A stretch of 64,000 nucleotides of DNA, taken from Gordonia zhaorongruii (lineage in GTDB: Bacteria; Actinomycetota; Actinomycetes; Mycobacteriales; Mycobacteriaceae). The position numbers and the translations under genes are program-made. Below the pieces are notes generated by a model. The model was given only the letters and a program-made list of their open reading frames with translations, was not told the origin of the DNA and did no database searches. The stretch lies in the NCBI RefSeq assembly GCF_007559005.1, contig NZ_CP041763.1, positions 124,001-188,000 on the forward strand, written 5' to 3'. Every line of letters begins with the position of its first letter. Position 1 is the first letter of the stretch. Shown piece by piece: positions 54,172-62,898 of this stretch.

Positions 54172-54951
54172 ATGACAATCACGCTGGCCCCCATCGCCGA
54201 GAAGCACACCGATCCCGATACCGCGCGCTCGTACGCCGCAGAAGCCGACGATGTCACTCTCACCTACGGCGAGAACGTCGTGCTTTCGGGAACCACCCTG
54301 CGGGTGGCAGAGGGGGAGATCGTCGCCCTCATCGGGCGCAGCGGTTCCGGTAAGTCGACGCTTCTGCGGCTGCTCGCCGGGCTCGCGTCGCCGTCGGCCG
54401 GAACGGTCCGCACGTCCGGCGCGCCAGCCGTCGCCTTCCAGGAGCCGCGGCTGTTCCCCTGGCGGACGGTACGACAGAACGTCGCGCACGGACTGATCCG
54501 GACGAAGGTGCGTCGGGCCGAGGCGGCCGAGCGCGCCGAAACGACCCTCGCCGAGGTCGGTCTCGCGGACAAGTCGTCGGTGTGGCCCGGACAGCTCTCC
54601 GGCGGGCAGGCGCAGCGTGTGTCGCTGGCGCGCGCACTGGTCGGCGATCCCGAGCTGCTGCTGCTCGATGAGCCGTTCGGCGCCTTGGATGCGTTGACCC
54701 GCGCGACCATGCATCGGCTGCTGCTGTCGCTGTGGCGGCGTCACGGATTCGGTGTGCTCGTGGTGACTCACGATGTCGACGAGGCGCTCGTCCTCGCTGA
54801 TCGGGTCGCCGTCCTCGCGGACGGCCGGATCGTGCACCAGGTTCAGGTGCCCCGACCCCGAGGCGGCGTCGGCAGCGGACCGAGCGAGCCGAGTGCAGAG
54901 CAGCATGCATGCTTGCGCGACGAGCTTCTGGAAGCGCTCGACGAAGCCTGA
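54172..54951 (+). CDS. ssuB: ABC transporter ATPase for aliphatic sulfonates (SsuB-like)
   Basis: 259-residue nucleotide-binding subunit. Walker A GRSGSGKST at about 55-63, Q-loop AFQEPRLFPW, signature LSGGQAQRVSLARAL, Walker B LLLLDEPFGALD and H-loop VTHDVDEAL are all intact. The 25-residue N-terminal leader is polar and the tail of about 40 residues is Pro/Gly/Ser-rich. AAGGAA precedes ATG 54172. Partner of the permease just upstream; a repeat array follows before ssuA. Confidence 0.9.
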   Translation: MTITLAPIAEKHTDPDTARSYAAEADDVTLTYGENVVLSGTTLRVAEGEIVALIGRSGSGKSTLLRLLAGLASPSAGTVRTSGAPAVAFQEPRLFPWRTVRQNVAHGLIRTKVRRAEAAERAETTLAEVGLADKSSVWPGQLSGGQAQRVSLARALVGDPELLLLDEPFGALDALTRATMHRLLLSLWRRHGFGVLVVTHDVDEALVLADRVAVLADGRIVHQVQVPRPRGGVGSGPSEPSAEQHACLRDELLEALDEA

Positions 54952-54983
54952 ACCTTGCCCGGGTCTACCCAGAACCCTCACTG

Positions 54984-55031
54984 CCCGGAATTCTCACTCC
55001 CCGGAATTCTCACTCCCCGGAATTCTCACTC
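54984..55031 (+). repeat. Three perfect 16-bp tandem repeats between ssuB and ssuA
   Basis: Unit CCCGGAATTCTCACTC occurs three times without change at 54984-54999, 55000-55015 and 55016-55031, preceded by a partial copy (CCCTCACTG). Each unit contains the palindrome GGAATTC-like core. 16 bp is not a multiple of three and the array lies in the 104-bp gap before ssuA, so it is not coding. Confidence 0.95.
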
Positions 55032-55055
55032 CTATGTATCCGAAAGACATCTCCC

Positions 55056-56102
55056 ATGACGCATGCCACCACTCGACGCCGGTTCCCCACTGCACTGGCA
55101 GCACTCACCGCAGCGGCCGCAGTGCTGCTGTCCGCCTCTGCATGCGTGAGCCGCGAGGACGGAAGCGGTGCGGCTGCCAACGAGATCGTGAATCCCTCCG
55201 ATCTCGCGGGGCTGACCCTGCAGGTCGGCGATCAGAAGGGCGGCACCGAGTCGTTGTTGCGCGCGGCCGGCCAGCTCGAGGACACCCCGTACAAGGTCAA
55301 GTTCTCGACCTTCACATCCGGCCCGCCCCAGATCGAGGCAGCTACTGCCGGGAAGATCGACTTCGCGGTCACCGGGAACACTCCACCGATCTTCGGCGCC
55401 GCGTCGAACGCGAAGATCAAGATCGTCTCCGCGTACAACAACAGTGCGACAGGCGATGCGATCCTGACCAAGAAGGGCAGCCCCATCAAGTCGGTCAGTG
55501 ACCTGCGCGGCATGAAGGTGGCTGTCGGCAAGGGGAGTTCTGCGCACGCCCACCTGCTTCTGCAGCTGAAGAAGGCCGGATTGCGACTCGGCGAGGACGT
55601 CACCCCGGTGTTCCTGCAGCCCGCTGACGCTCAATCGGCGTTCACCAGCGCCAATGTCGACGCGTGGGCGATCTGGGATCCGTACACCGCGATCACTCAG
55701 ATGTCGCCGGACGTCAGAACCATCACAACTGGTCAGGGCGTCCTGAACGGATACGGATTCGGTGTGGCTGCGACCTCGGCGCTGGATGACGGCAAGCGGA
55801 ACACGGCTATCAAGGACCTTGTGATCCGGATCGCCAAAGCGAGCGACTGGTCGAAGCGGAACCCCGAGCTGTGGTCGGCGGCCTATGCGAAGGCTGTCGG
55901 GATCGCCCCGCAGGCCGCGAAGAGTGCCCAGGATCGTTCGCTGAGGACCGCCATCACGCTCGACGACCGTGTTGTCGAGTCCGAGCAGACCGTCGCCGAC
56001 GCGTTCATCGAGGCCGGTCAGATCGAAGGAAATCCGCAGTTCGCGGACTACGTGGACCAGCGCTACAACGACGTGGTGCAGCCGTTCGTCGGCAAGCCCT
56101 GA
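55056..56102 (+). CDS. ssuA: Aliphatic sulfonate ABC transporter substrate-binding lipoprotein (SsuA-like)
   Basis: 348-residue periplasmic-type binding protein anchored as a lipoprotein: signal peptide with RRR start and lipobox ending SAC near residue 29. The type II binding-protein fold shows the usual conserved stretches, LTLQVGDQKGGTESLLRAAGQLEDTPYKVKFSTFTSGP (read in part) with the ligand strand, AVTGNTPPIFGA and VDAWAIWDPYTA. ATG 55056 is chosen for the signal sequence; a longer open frame runs back through the 16-bp repeats but has no support. Third gene of the sulfonate operon. Confidence 0.9.
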   Translation: MTHATTRRRFPTALAALTAAAAVLLSASACVSREDGSGAAANEIVNPSDLAGLTLQVGDQKGGTESLLRAAGQLEDTPYKVKFSTFTSGPPQIEAATAGKIDFAVTGNTPPIFGAASNAKIKIVSAYNNSATGDAILTKKGSPIKSVSDLRGMKVAVGKGSSAHAHLLLQLKKAGLRLGEDVTPVFLQPADAQSAFTSANVDAWAIWDPYTAITQMSPDVRTITTGQGVLNGYGFGVAATSALDDGKRNTAIKDLVIRIAKASDWSKRNPELWSAAYAKAVGIAPQAAKSAQDRSLRTAITLDDRVVESEQTVADAFIEAGQIEGNPQFADYVDQRYNDVVQPFVGKP

Positions 56103-56204
56103 CAGAAAGCGTCACCAGGCCCGTACGTAGCAAGGCCGCAGTAAGACCGGCCGGCGAGCGAGACTCGGCGGCGCCGGATCCGCCATGAATCGAGGAAGTG
56201 TTCT

Positions 56205-57305
56205 GTGAGTGAATTGAAGTTCCACTGGTATCTGCCGACCAACGGCGGCGACAGCCGCGACGTGATCGGCGGCGGGCCAGGCGTCGCCGTCGAGAATCCG
56301 GGGCGGCCGGCGTCGGTCGAGTATCTGAGCCAGATCACCCGCAGTGCCGAGCAACTCGGCTTCGAGGCGGCGTTGACGCCGACCGGTTCGTGGTGCAACG
56401 ACGCGTGGATCACCACCGCGATGATCAGCAGCGTGTCGCGGAAGCTGAAGTTCCTGGTCGCTTTCCGTCCGGGCGCCGCCACCCCGTTCCTGTCCGCGCA
56501 GATGGCGGCCTCGTTCCAGAACTTGTCGCACGGCAGACTGCTGCTGAACGTGGTCACCGGTGGGGAGACCGCCGAGCAGCAGATGTTCGGCGACTACCTC
56601 GACAAGGAACAGCGGTATCGGCGCACCGGTGAATTCCTCGGAATCGTGCGACGGCTGTGGGCGGGGGAGAGCGTCACATTCGACGGCGAGCATCTGTCCG
56701 TCACCGATGCGAAGCTCGGTGAGCTGCCAGATCCGGTGCCCGACATCTACTTCGGTGGGTCGTCGCCGGCCGCGATCGACGTCGCAGCACAGCACGCCGA
56801 TGTGTATCTGACATGGGGTGAGCCTCCCGAGGCGGCCGCAGAGAAGATCGTCCGTGTAGAGAAGGCGGCCGCCGAGCACGGCCGTCAACTGCGGTTCGGC
56901 ATTCGGCTGCACACCATCGCCCGAGCCACCTCCGAGGCGGCGTGGCGAGAGGCGGACCGCCTCATCGAGGCCATCCCCGAGGGCGCCGTAGAGGGTGCGC
57001 AAGCCGCGATGAAGAGCTCCGAATCGGAAGGCCAGCGGCGCATGCGTGAACTGCATGGCGGGCGGGTGGACCAATTGGAGGTGTATCCGAACCTATGGGC
57101 AGGTGTCGGCCTGGTCCGCGGCGGTGCGGGAACCGCGATGGTCGGCTCCTATGCGGAGATCGCCGACCTCATCGAGAAGTACCGGGAGATCGGCATCAGC
57201 GAGTTCGTGCTGTCCGGGTACCCACACCTCGAGGAGGCGTATTGGTTCGGTGAAGGGGTGCTCCCCGAGTTGCAACGACGTGAGCTCTGGACGGCGCAGG
57301 CCTGA
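56205..57305 (+). CDS. ssuD: FMNH2-dependent alkanesulfonate monooxygenase
   Basis: 366-residue TIM-barrel enzyme that oxidises alkanesulfonates with FMNH2 and O2 to an aldehyde and sulfite, freeing sulfur under sulfate limitation. SsuD-specific motifs: FHWYLPTNGGDSR, LTPTGSWCNDAW, FLVAFRPGAATP, LLLNVVTGGE, FGDYLDKEQRYRRTGEF and IYFGGSSPAAIDVAAQHADVYLTWGEP (read in part). GTG 56205 with GAGGAAG six bases upstream. No dedicated flavin reductase (SsuE) gene is in the window. Last gene of the operon. Confidence 0.93.
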   Translation: MSELKFHWYLPTNGGDSRDVIGGGPGVAVENPGRPASVEYLSQITRSAEQLGFEAALTPTGSWCNDAWITTAMISSVSRKLKFLVAFRPGAATPFLSAQMAASFQNLSHGRLLLNVVTGGETAEQQMFGDYLDKEQRYRRTGEFLGIVRRLWAGESVTFDGEHLSVTDAKLGELPDPVPDIYFGGSSPAAIDVAAQHADVYLTWGEPPEAAAEKIVRVEKAAAEHGRQLRFGIRLHTIARATSEAAWREADRLIEAIPEGAVEGAQAAMKSSESEGQRRMRELHGGRVDQLEVYPNLWAGVGLVRGGAGTAMVGSYAEIADLIEKYREIGISEFVLSGYPHLEEAYWFGEGVLPELQRRELWTAQA

Positions 57306-57311
57306 CCGGTC

Positions 57312-57494
57312 TCATACGAGTTCGAAGTGATCGGCGACGTGCACGTGGAGTGAGATGCGTTCACCGTCAACAGCGACCGCGTTCAGCCGCCAGCCGTAAG
57401 CACTGGAGAACACGCACGAATGGACCGTGCTGGTGCGGCCATCGAGGAGGATGCGGTCACCGCGGGCGAGCTGGTCCGGGGTCTTGTGCGTCAT
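57312..57494 (-). CDS. Small hypothetical protein (60 aa)
   Basis: A 60-residue protein of unknown function, MTHKTPDQLARGDRILLDG to the end HVHVADHFELV, with predicted alternating beta strands and His/Val-rich C-terminus; a small SH3-like barrel is a guess. It is supported by a strong ribosome-binding site (GGAGGGGG, 6-7 nt before ATG 57494) and by being shorter than the ORF that contains it, whose upstream part reads as shadow sequence. It converges on ssuD with 6 bp between stops. No homologue is recognised. Confidence 0.55.
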   Translation of the reverse strand: MTHKTPDQLARGDRILLDGRTSTVHSCVFSSAYGWRLNAVAVDGERISLHVHVADHFELV

Positions 57495-57750
57495 GTCGCC
57501 ACCCCCTCCAAGGTCCGGTCTACTACTCGTGCCGCCCCTTGTCGACAGTCGCCCGGCCGGCGTGGGTGGTGCGCCGTCGTTGAGTCGCTCGACTGAACAG
57601 TCGGCCCTCGTGCGCTGACCTGGATGGGCGGTCGGGGCGTCCGGTAGATGGGACGGAACGGACCTTGCCGACAACGTCTGATCTGCGCTTTCGTCGGCGG
57701 TACTGTCGTCCTCGTCCTGTGGTGCCCAGTCGATGAGAGGGCCAGTCGAA

Positions 57751-59157
57751 ATGCATGAATTCAAGCCGCCGTCGGATGCCGAGACGTGCGGTTGGGGCCA
57801 AGCGGCACTGGTGCCGAAAGTCATCCCACGTCGCCGAATCCTCGCCGGAATCAGTGGTCTCGCTGCGGCGGCCGTCGTCACGGCGTGCGCGCCGAAACGA
57901 CAGCCGGGAGCCGGTTCGGGCGCCAGCGCGAGCACCCCGCTGTCCGGCTCATCTGCGAATTCGGCGGCTCTGGGCAAGCTCACCGCCGGAATCGACGAAA
58001 CGCAAGTGTGGCAGGAGGAGTTCTACAAGGACCTGCACCGGCACCCGGATGTGTGGCCCGATGAGGCGCGGACCGCAGCGAAGATCGTCCGCAAGCTCAA
58101 GGAGATCGGCGTCGACGATGTGCTCGAGATCGGCGGAGGGGTCGTCTGCATCATTCGCAACGGTGACGGACGAAAGGTCCTCTATCGAGCGGATATGGAT
58201 GCGCTGCCCGGCACGGAGCAGACCGGGCTGGAATACACGTCCCAGGAACCAGGGAAGATGCATGCCTGCGGTCACGATGCGCACGTCGCATGGGGGCTCG
58301 GCGCAGCGGCGTTGCTGGTGAAGAACAAGGGTGAGTGGTCGGGTACGTACCTGGGCCTTTTCCAGCCGGGCGAGGAGACGGGCAAGGGAGCGCAGGCAAT
58401 GGTCGACGACGGCCTCGTCGCAAAGATCGGCGCCGACCGGCCTGACGTCTGCTTGGCGCAACATGTGCTGTCCGTGCCGGACTCGGGCCATGTCGCGACG
58501 CGGGCCGGGGCGGTGCTGTCCGCCGGTGACGTGGTCAAGGTGACGGTTTTCGGTAAGGGGGCGCACGGGTCGATGCCGAATAAGGGCGTAGACCCTGCTG
58601 TGTTGGCTTCGTCGATCGTCCTGCGCTTGCAGGGCATCGTGTCGAGGGAGATCGCGCCGGGCGATTTCGGGGTCGTGACGGTGGGGCAGATCGATGTGGG
58701 TACGGCGCCCAACGTCATCAGCGACCGGGCGGAACTGATGCTCAACATCCGCGCATACGATCTCGCCGTCCGGGACACGATCCTGAAGGCGGTGCACAGG
58801 ATCGTTCGGGGCGAATGCGAGACGTCCGGTTCGCCGAAGGAACCGCTGTTCGAAACGCAGTCGTCGTTTCCGCTGACCGTTAACGACGACGGGACGACGA
58901 AAGCGGTGACGGGCGCTTTTCGGCAGGCATTCGGCGACGAGCGAGTGCACGAGCTGGCGCCGATACCGGCTTCGGAGGATTTCAGCGTGATCCCGGAGGC
59001 CTTCGGTGTGCCGTACACCTTCTGGGGAGCCGGTGGGTTTCTGCCGGGCACTCCCACCGTGGCCAATCACAGTCCGAAGTTCGCGCCGGCGCTGGAGCCG
59101 ACGATCCGCACCGGAACGGAGGCGGCAGTCGCTGCCGCGTCGGCGTACCTCACATAG
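57751..59157 (+). CDS. M20-family metallo-amidohydrolase/peptidase, lipoprotein
   Basis: 468-residue exported hydrolase of the M20D (amidohydrolase, hippurate hydrolase-like) type. An unusual long n-region (about 26 residues) precedes PRRRILAGISG and a hydrophobic stretch ending in lipobox VTAC (Cys46); the RRR suggests Tat export. Zinc motifs: RADMDALPG, HACGHDAH, QPGEETGKGA, a His in LAQHVLS, and the late AHGSMPNKG dimerisation domain. Removes acyl or amino-acyl groups from an amide substrate outside the cell; the substrate is unknown. ATG 57751 is preferred (GAGAGG 10 nt upstream) over ATG 57733. Confidence 0.85.
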   Translation: MHEFKPPSDAETCGWGQAALVPKVIPRRRILAGISGLAAAAVVTACAPKRQPGAGSGASASTPLSGSSANSAALGKLTAGIDETQVWQEEFYKDLHRHPDVWPDEARTAAKIVRKLKEIGVDDVLEIGGGVVCIIRNGDGRKVLYRADMDALPGTEQTGLEYTSQEPGKMHACGHDAHVAWGLGAAALLVKNKGEWSGTYLGLFQPGEETGKGAQAMVDDGLVAKIGADRPDVCLAQHVLSVPDSGHVATRAGAVLSAGDVVKVTVFGKGAHGSMPNKGVDPAVLASSIVLRLQGIVSREIAPGDFGVVTVGQIDVGTAPNVISDRAELMLNIRAYDLAVRDTILKAVHRIVRGECETSGSPKEPLFETQSSFPLTVNDDGTTKAVTGAFRQAFGDERVHELAPIPASEDFSVIPEAFGVPYTFWGAGGFLPGTPTVANHSPKFAPALEPTIRTGTEAAVAAASAYLT

Positions 59158-59260
59158 CTGGACCGGGGGTTCGTGACGACTGCACCCGCGGGGATCACGG
59201 AATCGCGACCCGGATTCTGATTCTGTAAGGATCGTCGCACCTGCGCCGGTCCGCGCGTGG

Positions 59261-59869
59261 CTATCGGCCGTCTGTCGGCGGCGTGCGCGGGCACACCCAG
59301 GCACGGATGAAGGTCCGCAGTTCGTCGTCGGTCCGCGGTGGATGATTCGGGTACTGCTGAAAGCTCAGCCACGTTCGCATGACCATCTCGGCCAGCCCGT
59401 CGAGTGCCGACTCGTCGTAGCCTTCGGCAGGCCAGTCCACCGGCAGACGGCGCAGCATCTCGGCACCGAGCGCCACCGCGCTGGACGAGGTGGCCTCCCG
59501 GGTGAAGAACTCGGTCTCGCCGAGCCGAAGCATCAGGCCGAGGGCAGGCTCGTCGGGCAATGCGTGAAGGCAGTAGATGATGGTCTCGGTGATCGCGTCA
59601 TCGGCTGTGCGCACCCATCCCAACGCATTGCCCATCCGATCGAGGAAGTCGTCGGCGCCGGCTGCGGCCACCGCCGACAGCATCTCGTTGACCGATGAGA
59701 AATAGCGATATACGGTCTGCCGGGTTACGCCGGCTTCGGCCGCTACGTCAGCCAGTCGGGTCTTCTGCAATCCGAATCGCTCGACGCACCGTGAGGCGGC
59801 CTGCAGAATGCGTGCCTGGGCCTCATCGGCATCTTGTGGCAGGTTCCCCTGCCAGCCACGGGTCCTCAC
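59261..59869 (-). CDS. TetR-family transcriptional regulator
   Basis: 202-residue repressor. N-terminal helix-turn-helix at about 30-65 (TRLADVAAEAGVTRQTVYRYFSS), then a mainly helical ligand-binding domain. GTG 59869 lies 12 nt after the stop of the membrane protein gene on the same strand, so it is the third gene of a unit with the FAD monooxygenase and probably controls it through the inverted repeat at 62710-62726. The ligand is unknown. Confidence 0.88.
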   Translation of the reverse strand: MRTRGWQGNLPQDADEAQARILQAASRCVERFGLQKTRLADVAAEAGVTRQTVYRYFSSVNEMLSAVAAAGADDFLDRMGNALGWVRTADDAITETIIYCLHALPDEPALGLMLRLGETEFFTREATSSSAVALGAEMLRRLPVDWPAEGYDESALDGLAEMVMRTWLSFQQYPNHPPRTDDELRTFIRAWVCPRTPPTDGR

Positions 59870-59881
59870 GGCCTCATGCTC

Positions 59882-61111
59882 TCACATGGCGGCGTAGTCG
59901 GATTCCGGCGTTCGGACGTCGTTCGGGCGCCTCCGACTCTGACGCCACGCAAGCGTCAGGAATCCGGCCGCGACTGCGAAACAGCCGATCGTATAGACGA
60001 GGTTGCCGGTGGGGGTGCCGCCGGACGGCGATGCGTCGGACGCGGTCACGCCGTCCACAGCATCGAAATATGCTGGGAGAGAAACGATCCAGAGAATCGC
60101 GTGCACTGCGAGGAACAACCACGGGAAGAACCGCAGGAACCTGGACGCCTCGATGGCCGGTTGCGTCGAGAGGTGCGGCTCGGAGCGTAATCGGACCCAT
60201 TGCCGCGCGACCAACCACAGTCCGACGGCCCACACCGCGAAGACCTGAACGGCGAAGACGACCGTCTGCGCCGTGGTGTTGGCATCTTCTCCGCGGCCGA
60301 AGATCGCCGTGGTGATCGACATCAGCGGCATAGAGATGACGGCGACCATTCCGGCGACCACGATCCGCCACGTCAACGACCAGCCGCGGATCGACCTTCC
60401 GGCAGCGGTCGGATTCTTGACCAGAAGCACGCAGCAGAAGGTGAGTACGGCGAAGGACACCGTCGCGAACAGCCATACGCTGCTCCACGGGACCGAGTCG
60501 AGGAGCGGCACGGCTGAGGGGTTGCCCAGCACTCCGGGCGGAGCGTCGTAGAAGGGCTCGTCGACGTTCCACTCCCACCACTTCAGCTGGGGGCCGAGCT
60601 GGTCGAAGATCTCGTAGAAGGTCTGATACACCAGAGCCACCACGAGTGAACCGCGCAGTGCGGACCATCTGCCGCCGTCGAAGAAGCCCAGCGATCGGAC
60701 CACCTCGTAGGCCACCTGACTCATCGCCGGATAGAAGCAGACGATGTACAGCGGTAGCCGGTCGTACATGAACTCGACAGTGAAGACATTGTGGGCGAAC
60801 ATGTAGCCCATCGCGTCCTGCATGCCGAACCATTCCGGGAAGTACAGCGGCGGTTCGATGATGAACAGGTAGACCAGCGACCCGACCCACAGCGCCAGGT
60901 TGGTGGGGTCGCCGTCCTTGCGGAGGCGGCGAATGGCGTGGACCAGGGCGAGCACGGCGCCCAGGATGATGGTGAACTCCAGGACGGGCAGCGTCCAGTT
61001 CTCGAGTTCGAACGGATTCCGCAGGGTCAGAAACGGGTTCGCGTCCTCGCAGACGAAGCCGAGGTAGCGCGTGACGACGTATGCGGGGTCTCCGGCGTCG
61101 CAGATGGCCAT
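59882..61111 (-). CDS. Polytopic membrane protein of unknown function
   Basis: 409 residues, about nine or ten hydrophobic helices, no signal peptide and no recognised domain. Trp/Phe/Tyr-rich segments are frequent, e.g. LYFPEWFGMQDAMGYMFAHNVF and LGPQLKWWEWNVDEPFYDAPPGVLGN (read in part), with conserved-looking acidic residues on loops, reminiscent of integral-membrane enzymes acting on lipids or carotenoids; this is only an impression. It lies 18 nt after the FAD monooxygenase gene and 12 nt before tetR, so the three form an operon and it may act on the same lipid-like substrate. Confidence 0.75.
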   Translation of the reverse strand: MAICDAGDPAYVVTRYLGFVCEDANPFLTLRNPFELENWTLPVLEFTIILGAVLALVHAIRRLRKDGDPTNLALWVGSLVYLFIIEPPLYFPEWFGMQDAMGYMFAHNVFTVEFMYDRLPLYIVCFYPAMSQVAYEVVRSLGFFDGGRWSALRGSLVVALVYQTFYEIFDQLGPQLKWWEWNVDEPFYDAPPGVLGNPSAVPLLDSVPWSSVWLFATVSFAVLTFCCVLLVKNPTAAGRSIRGWSLTWRIVVAGMVAVISMPLMSITTAIFGRGEDANTTAQTVVFAVQVFAVWAVGLWLVARQWVRLRSEPHLSTQPAIEASRFLRFFPWLFLAVHAILWIVSLPAYFDAVDGVTASDASPSGGTPTGNLVYTIGCFAVAAGFLTLAWRQSRRRPNDVRTPESDYAAM

Positions 61112-61129
61112 CCGGGTGGTCCTCTCGGG

Positions 61130-62692
61130 TCAGGCCTGCACGGCGAGGTTCGGGTCGTCGGCGCCCGACGTGGTCGCCTGTGTGCCGGCCTGCTTGCCGA
61201 TCACCTGGGCTCTGCCGCCCGGCCGCGGGCTGCCGTCGCTCCAGATCTCGGACGGCGGATCCATCTGCGCGTCGAACCCCATCGGCAGGGTGGTCCGGTG
61301 CAGCAGTCGTTTCACGCCGTACCAGAGGAAACCGAGCAGGACCCGCGGGCTCTTCACCATCTCGGTGACCGACTCCTCGAGATTGAACACCGCTGTGAAG
61401 TGCTCTTCGACAGCCTTGTCCTCACGCGTGGTCGCGGAGATGTGATTGAAGATCGGCCACGCCCCGCGGTAGGCCAACTGCTGACGCCACCGTGGGGGCA
61501 GTTCGGTGCCCTTCGCGTTCTCGTAGCCTTGATCGCGCGCCAGTGCCAGCGTCCAGATGTCGTCGAGGAGGCCGCGCTGGTCGGCGAAGAACTCCGCTGT
61601 GAAGTGCCGGTCGATCGCTGTTGCCTGCATCAGTTTCCGCTCCAACAGCAGCGCCGATTTACCTGCGGAGCTCATGCCCTGTGCATAGAACGGATTGAAC
61701 GCGCAGATTGCGTCTCCGGTCACGATCAGTCCCGCAGGTGGATTGTCGAGCCGGTCGTACCGTCGCCGCCGGTTGCCGGTGGATTTGGTGACGAACACCT
61801 TGGAGATCGGTTCGCACAGATCGACGGCGCGGCCGAATGCAGGCGCCCGCACCTTGTGGACCGAGTCGAGGAAGTCGTCCTCCTCCCGAGGCATCGGATG
61901 CCCCCAGGACCCCATGGTCACCAGTACGCGGTCGTGCTCGATGGGGAAGATCTGGCACAGGAAGTCGTGCTCGATGGGATGCGGCGCGGTGTTCGCCGTC
62001 GGCATCACCGACATCTGCGCCCACCACCAGTGCTCAGGCAGGTCGGTGGGCTTTTGATACCAGCGTGACGAGTAGGTGACGCCGGCGTCGAGGGACTGCA
62101 CCGGAACCTCCGGCCAGCCGGCTTTCGCGAGCCAATCGGCCACGGCCGAACCGCGCCCGAGAGCATCGATCACCAGGTCGGCCTCGATGAGTCGGTGACC
62201 ACCGTCTTCACCGCCGGCTACCCAGACGCCGGTCACCCGGCCGTCGTCGCGGGGTTCGCCTGCGAACTCGAGTCCGAGGACGCTCACGCCTTCCTCGACT
62301 CCGATGTTGCGAACGCCGGCCATTCTGGCGCGCAGCGTCCGCTCGATCAGCAGGCGTGATGAGTAGACCATCGACATGGTGCTCTCGCCGCGAGGAATCC
62401 AGCCTGCGCCTTCGCAGTGGGCTGCGGCCTGGGACGGCATCATGTGCAGAGCGCCTGCATCGATCAGCGCGTCCTCGAATCCGGGGAAGATGTGGTCCAG
62501 AGCCCGTCGACCGGAGTTCAGCAGAAAGTGCGGATGCTTGCTCTGCGGCACGCCACGACGATGCTCCGCATCCTCGGGCAGGTCGTCGCGTTCTACGACG
62601 AGCACTTCATCGAAGTAGTCGGCGGCGACCCCGGCGGCGCACATTCCGGCGATGCTGCCGCCCAGGACTACTGCACGGTTTCCCAGTTTCAT
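61130..62692 (-). CDS. FAD-dependent monooxygenase/epoxidase-like oxidoreductase
   Basis: 520-residue flavoprotein of the class A monooxygenase fold. The Rossmann FAD motif GGSIAGMCAA with acidic end VVERDDL at 11-40, the GD motif GDAICAFNPFYAQGMSSA at about 350, and an Arg-rich region RRGVPQSKHPHFLL support FAD and substrate binding. Similar proteins oxidise polyketide or terpene double bonds (LasC- and squalene-epoxidase-like) or phenols; the substrate here is unknown. ATG 62692 has AAGGA five bases upstream and a TTGACA promoter with an inverted repeat in the spacer. First gene of the unit with the membrane protein and TetR. Confidence 0.83.
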   Translation of the reverse strand: MKLGNRAVVLGGSIAGMCAAGVAADYFDEVLVVERDDLPEDAEHRRGVPQSKHPHFLLNSGRRALDHIFPGFEDALIDAGALHMMPSQAAAHCEGAGWIPRGESTMSMVYSSRLLIERTLRARMAGVRNIGVEEGVSVLGLEFAGEPRDDGRVTGVWVAGGEDGGHRLIEADLVIDALGRGSAVADWLAKAGWPEVPVQSLDAGVTYSSRWYQKPTDLPEHWWWAQMSVMPTANTAPHPIEHDFLCQIFPIEHDRVLVTMGSWGHPMPREEDDFLDSVHKVRAPAFGRAVDLCEPISKVFVTKSTGNRRRRYDRLDNPPAGLIVTGDAICAFNPFYAQGMSSAGKSALLLERKLMQATAIDRHFTAEFFADQRGLLDDIWTLALARDQGYENAKGTELPPRWRQQLAYRGAWPIFNHISATTREDKAVEEHFTAVFNLEESVTEMVKSPRVLLGFLWYGVKRLLHRTTLPMGFDAQMDPPSEIWSDGSPRPGGRAQVIGKQAGTQATTSGADDPNLAVQA

Positions 62693-62709
62693 GTTCGTCC
62701 TTATTACGT

Positions 62710-62733
62710 CATACGATTTATGTATGGTGTCAA
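62710..62733 (-). promoter_or_regulatory. Promoter -35 with inverted-repeat operator for the FAD monooxygenase operon
   Basis: On the minus strand TTGACA (62728-62733) is a consensus -35. The following AT-rich spacer holds the inverted repeat CATAC-N7-GTATG (62710-62726). A -10 is not unique (TATGAC or CGTAAT just downstream). The placement between -35 and -10 is typical of TetR repression, and the operon encodes a TetR regulator. Confidence 0.6.
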
Positions 62734-62898
62734 ACCGTAAGAGGTAGGGCAGGTCACGTCAAGGGGTGACGCGGAATCGGCCTACGGAATCGGAGTGGCG
62801 GATGAGTGCGGCGCGCTAAGCAGTACCTACCGCGGGAGTCGCTTCGCGCATTCGCCGGCCGCATGTAGACGGGCCGGGGGCCTGATAGACATGGCGGT

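Noticed and set aside
54984-55031. CRISPR array
   Set aside because: Units are 16 bp, contiguous and have no spacers; no cas genes in the window.
54909-55055. N-terminal extension of ssuA through the 16-bp repeats
   Set aside because: It would place about 50 residues before a clear lipoprotein signal peptide; ATG 55056 gives a normal export signal.
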